Shown here: positions 6,613 to 6,885 of the stretch, piece by piece
How the letters are laid out: each line of letters opens with the position of its first letter
Position numbering within the stretch: the first letter of the stretch is position 1
Assembly: GCA_963748095.1 (NCBI GenBank)
Contig: CAVVIO010000089.1
Span: forward strand, 1 to 6,885
Reading direction: 5' to 3'
Length of the DNA: 6,885 bases
Origin: CAVVIO01 sp963748095
GTDB taxonomy: Bacteria > Bacteroidota > Bacteroidia > Bacteroidales > UBA10428
Notes under the pieces: model-generated
Databases searched by the model: none
Seen by the model: the letters and a program-made list of their open reading frames with translations, nothing else
Told to the model about the DNA's origin: nothing
Position numbers and translations under genes: made by a program

Positions 6613-6633
6613 CCCCTCCCATGGTTCCCTCCC
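6613..6633 (-). other. Canonical G-quadruplex motif
   Basis: On the minus strand the bases read GGG-A-GGG-AACCAT-GGG-A-GGGG: four runs of at least three G with loops of 1, 6 and 1 nt, which fits the usual G3+N1-7 rule. It arises because a truncated copy of the local repeat lies tandem to a full copy, bringing two CCCTCCC blocks together. It is striking in otherwise AT-rich surroundings. Whether it folds in the cell is unknown. Confidence 0.55.
6614..6626 (+). repeat. Truncated copy of the 29-bp repeat
   Basis: CCCTCCCATGGTT matches the first 13 bases of the full repeat and is joined directly to the copy starting at 6627. The hairpin part is missing. Confidence 0.75.
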
Positions 6634-6655
6634 ATGGTTCGTGTCCTCACGAACC
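6627..6655 (+). repeat. 29-bp repeat with perfect hairpin, copy 1
   Basis: The repeat opens with CCCTCCCAT and continues as a perfect hairpin: GGTTCGTG (6636-6643), loop TCCT, CACGAACC (6648-6655). It is identical over 29 bp to the copy at 6671-6699. The 8-bp stem is GC-rich relative to its surroundings. No T-tract follows on either strand, so it is not a typical terminator. It resembles short palindromic intergenic elements of the REP type, although the identity is not established. Confidence 0.85.
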
Positions 6656-6657
6656 CT

Positions 6658-6670
6658 GCATGTTACATGC
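6658..6670. repeat. Small hairpin between the two repeat copies
   Basis: GCATG-TTA-CATGC is a perfect 5-bp stem with a 3-nt loop, filling 13 of the 15 bp between the two full repeat copies. The array therefore contains three consecutive hairpins. Confidence 0.5.
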
Positions 6671-6699
6671 CCCTCCCATGGTTCGTGTCCTCACGAACC
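6671..6699 (+). repeat. 29-bp repeat with perfect hairpin, copy 2
   Basis: Exact copy of 6627-6655, in the same orientation, with start-to-start distance 44 bp. Stem arms lie at 6680-6687 and 6692-6699. Like the truncated copy it is preceded by an extra C, whereas copy 1 is not. Downstream sequence (from 6700) shows no further copy. Confidence 0.85.
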
Positions 6700-6885
6700 A
6701 ATCTGTGACTTATGCCGTTTCATTCCCTCTCCCGCCCATATTCCTTCTCACCCTAGTCACCTCCTCCAAAATTTGCTTTTTGAGAAAATATCTTTTACAT
6801 TTATCTTCAGAACGGGATTTGAAAGTTGAGGATACTACTTTTTAGTTGAAAGCAGGAAGGATAAAAACCGTTTACAAAAGTTTAC

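Larger units (their letters stand above)
6126..6885. other. Long non-coding stretch upstream of the operon
   Basis: No convincing gene on either strand in 760 bp. The first 490 bp or so are AT-rich and contain short repeats and dyads, listed separately, likely including the operon promoter, although no clear Bacteroidota promoter (TTG with TAnnTTTG) is visible. From 6611 to about 6770 the composition changes sharply to C-rich on the plus strand, holding the repeat array. The final 110 bp are again AT-rich and may be the leader of a gene lying outside the window. No tRNA, rRNA or recognisable riboswitch was seen. Confidence 0.7.

Noticed and set aside
6627..6699. CRISPR array.
   Set aside because: There are only two full repeats, the spacer is 15 bp and itself a hairpin, and no cas genes are in the window.
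6621..6845. Plus-strand open frame of 74 codons (and an overlapping 62-codon frame) over the repeat array.
   Set aside because: The translation is largely the repeat read twice, with Pro/His/Cys-rich low-complexity text, no plausible ribosome-binding site and no recognisable domain.

Overview
The window looks like chromosomal DNA from a member of the Bacteroidota, probably a Bacteroidales/Marinilabiliales-type bacterium. This rests on protein style (a MltD-like LysM transglycosylase and GDS/GGS-type SGNH proteins with a large domain inserted after block I), on moderate-to-low GC, and on mostly weak Shine-Dalgarno sites. The genus cannot be fixed from the sequence.

Layout: about 6.1 kb of the 6.9 kb is one compact gene set, all on the minus strand, so it reads from right to left. 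Transcription order: (1) a secreted lytic transglycosylase with a GH23 domain and LysM repeats, 6125-4521; (2) a membrane-anchored SGNH/GDSL protein, 4490-2985; (3) a second, secreted, homologous SGNH protein, 2998-1697, overlapping its predecessor by 14 bp; (4) an MBOAT-family membrane O-acyltransferase, 1694-36, starting at GTG 2 nt after the preceding stop. Gaps of 30 nt, -14 nt and 2 nt argue for a single operon with translational coupling. Open frames on the plus strand inside these genes are antisense shadows.

Working together (inference): an MBOAT protein plus periplasmic SGNH proteins is the usual arrangement for moving acetyl groups across the inner membrane and onto, or off, a cell-surface polymer (compare PatA/PatB/Ape1 on peptidoglycan and AlgI/AlgJ/AlgX on alginate). 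Lytic transglycosylases need a free C6 hydroxyl on MurNAc, and O-acetylation blocks it. A transglycosylase leading the operon therefore suggests a peptidoglycan O-acetylation/turnover module, although an exopolysaccharide target cannot be excluded.

The right-hand 760 bp (6126-6885) holds no convincing gene but is rich in structure. Near the transglycosylase start are short direct repeats (TAAAACAGT twice, CTGTCTCAA twice). Further out are a 10-bp palindrome and a long imperfect dyad (6498-6564). At 6613-6699 lies a compact array: two exact 29-bp repeats, each ending in a perfect 8-bp-stem hairpin, a truncated third copy, a small hairpin between the full copies, and a canonical G-quadruplex motif on the minus strand. 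This array is the least explained part of the window.
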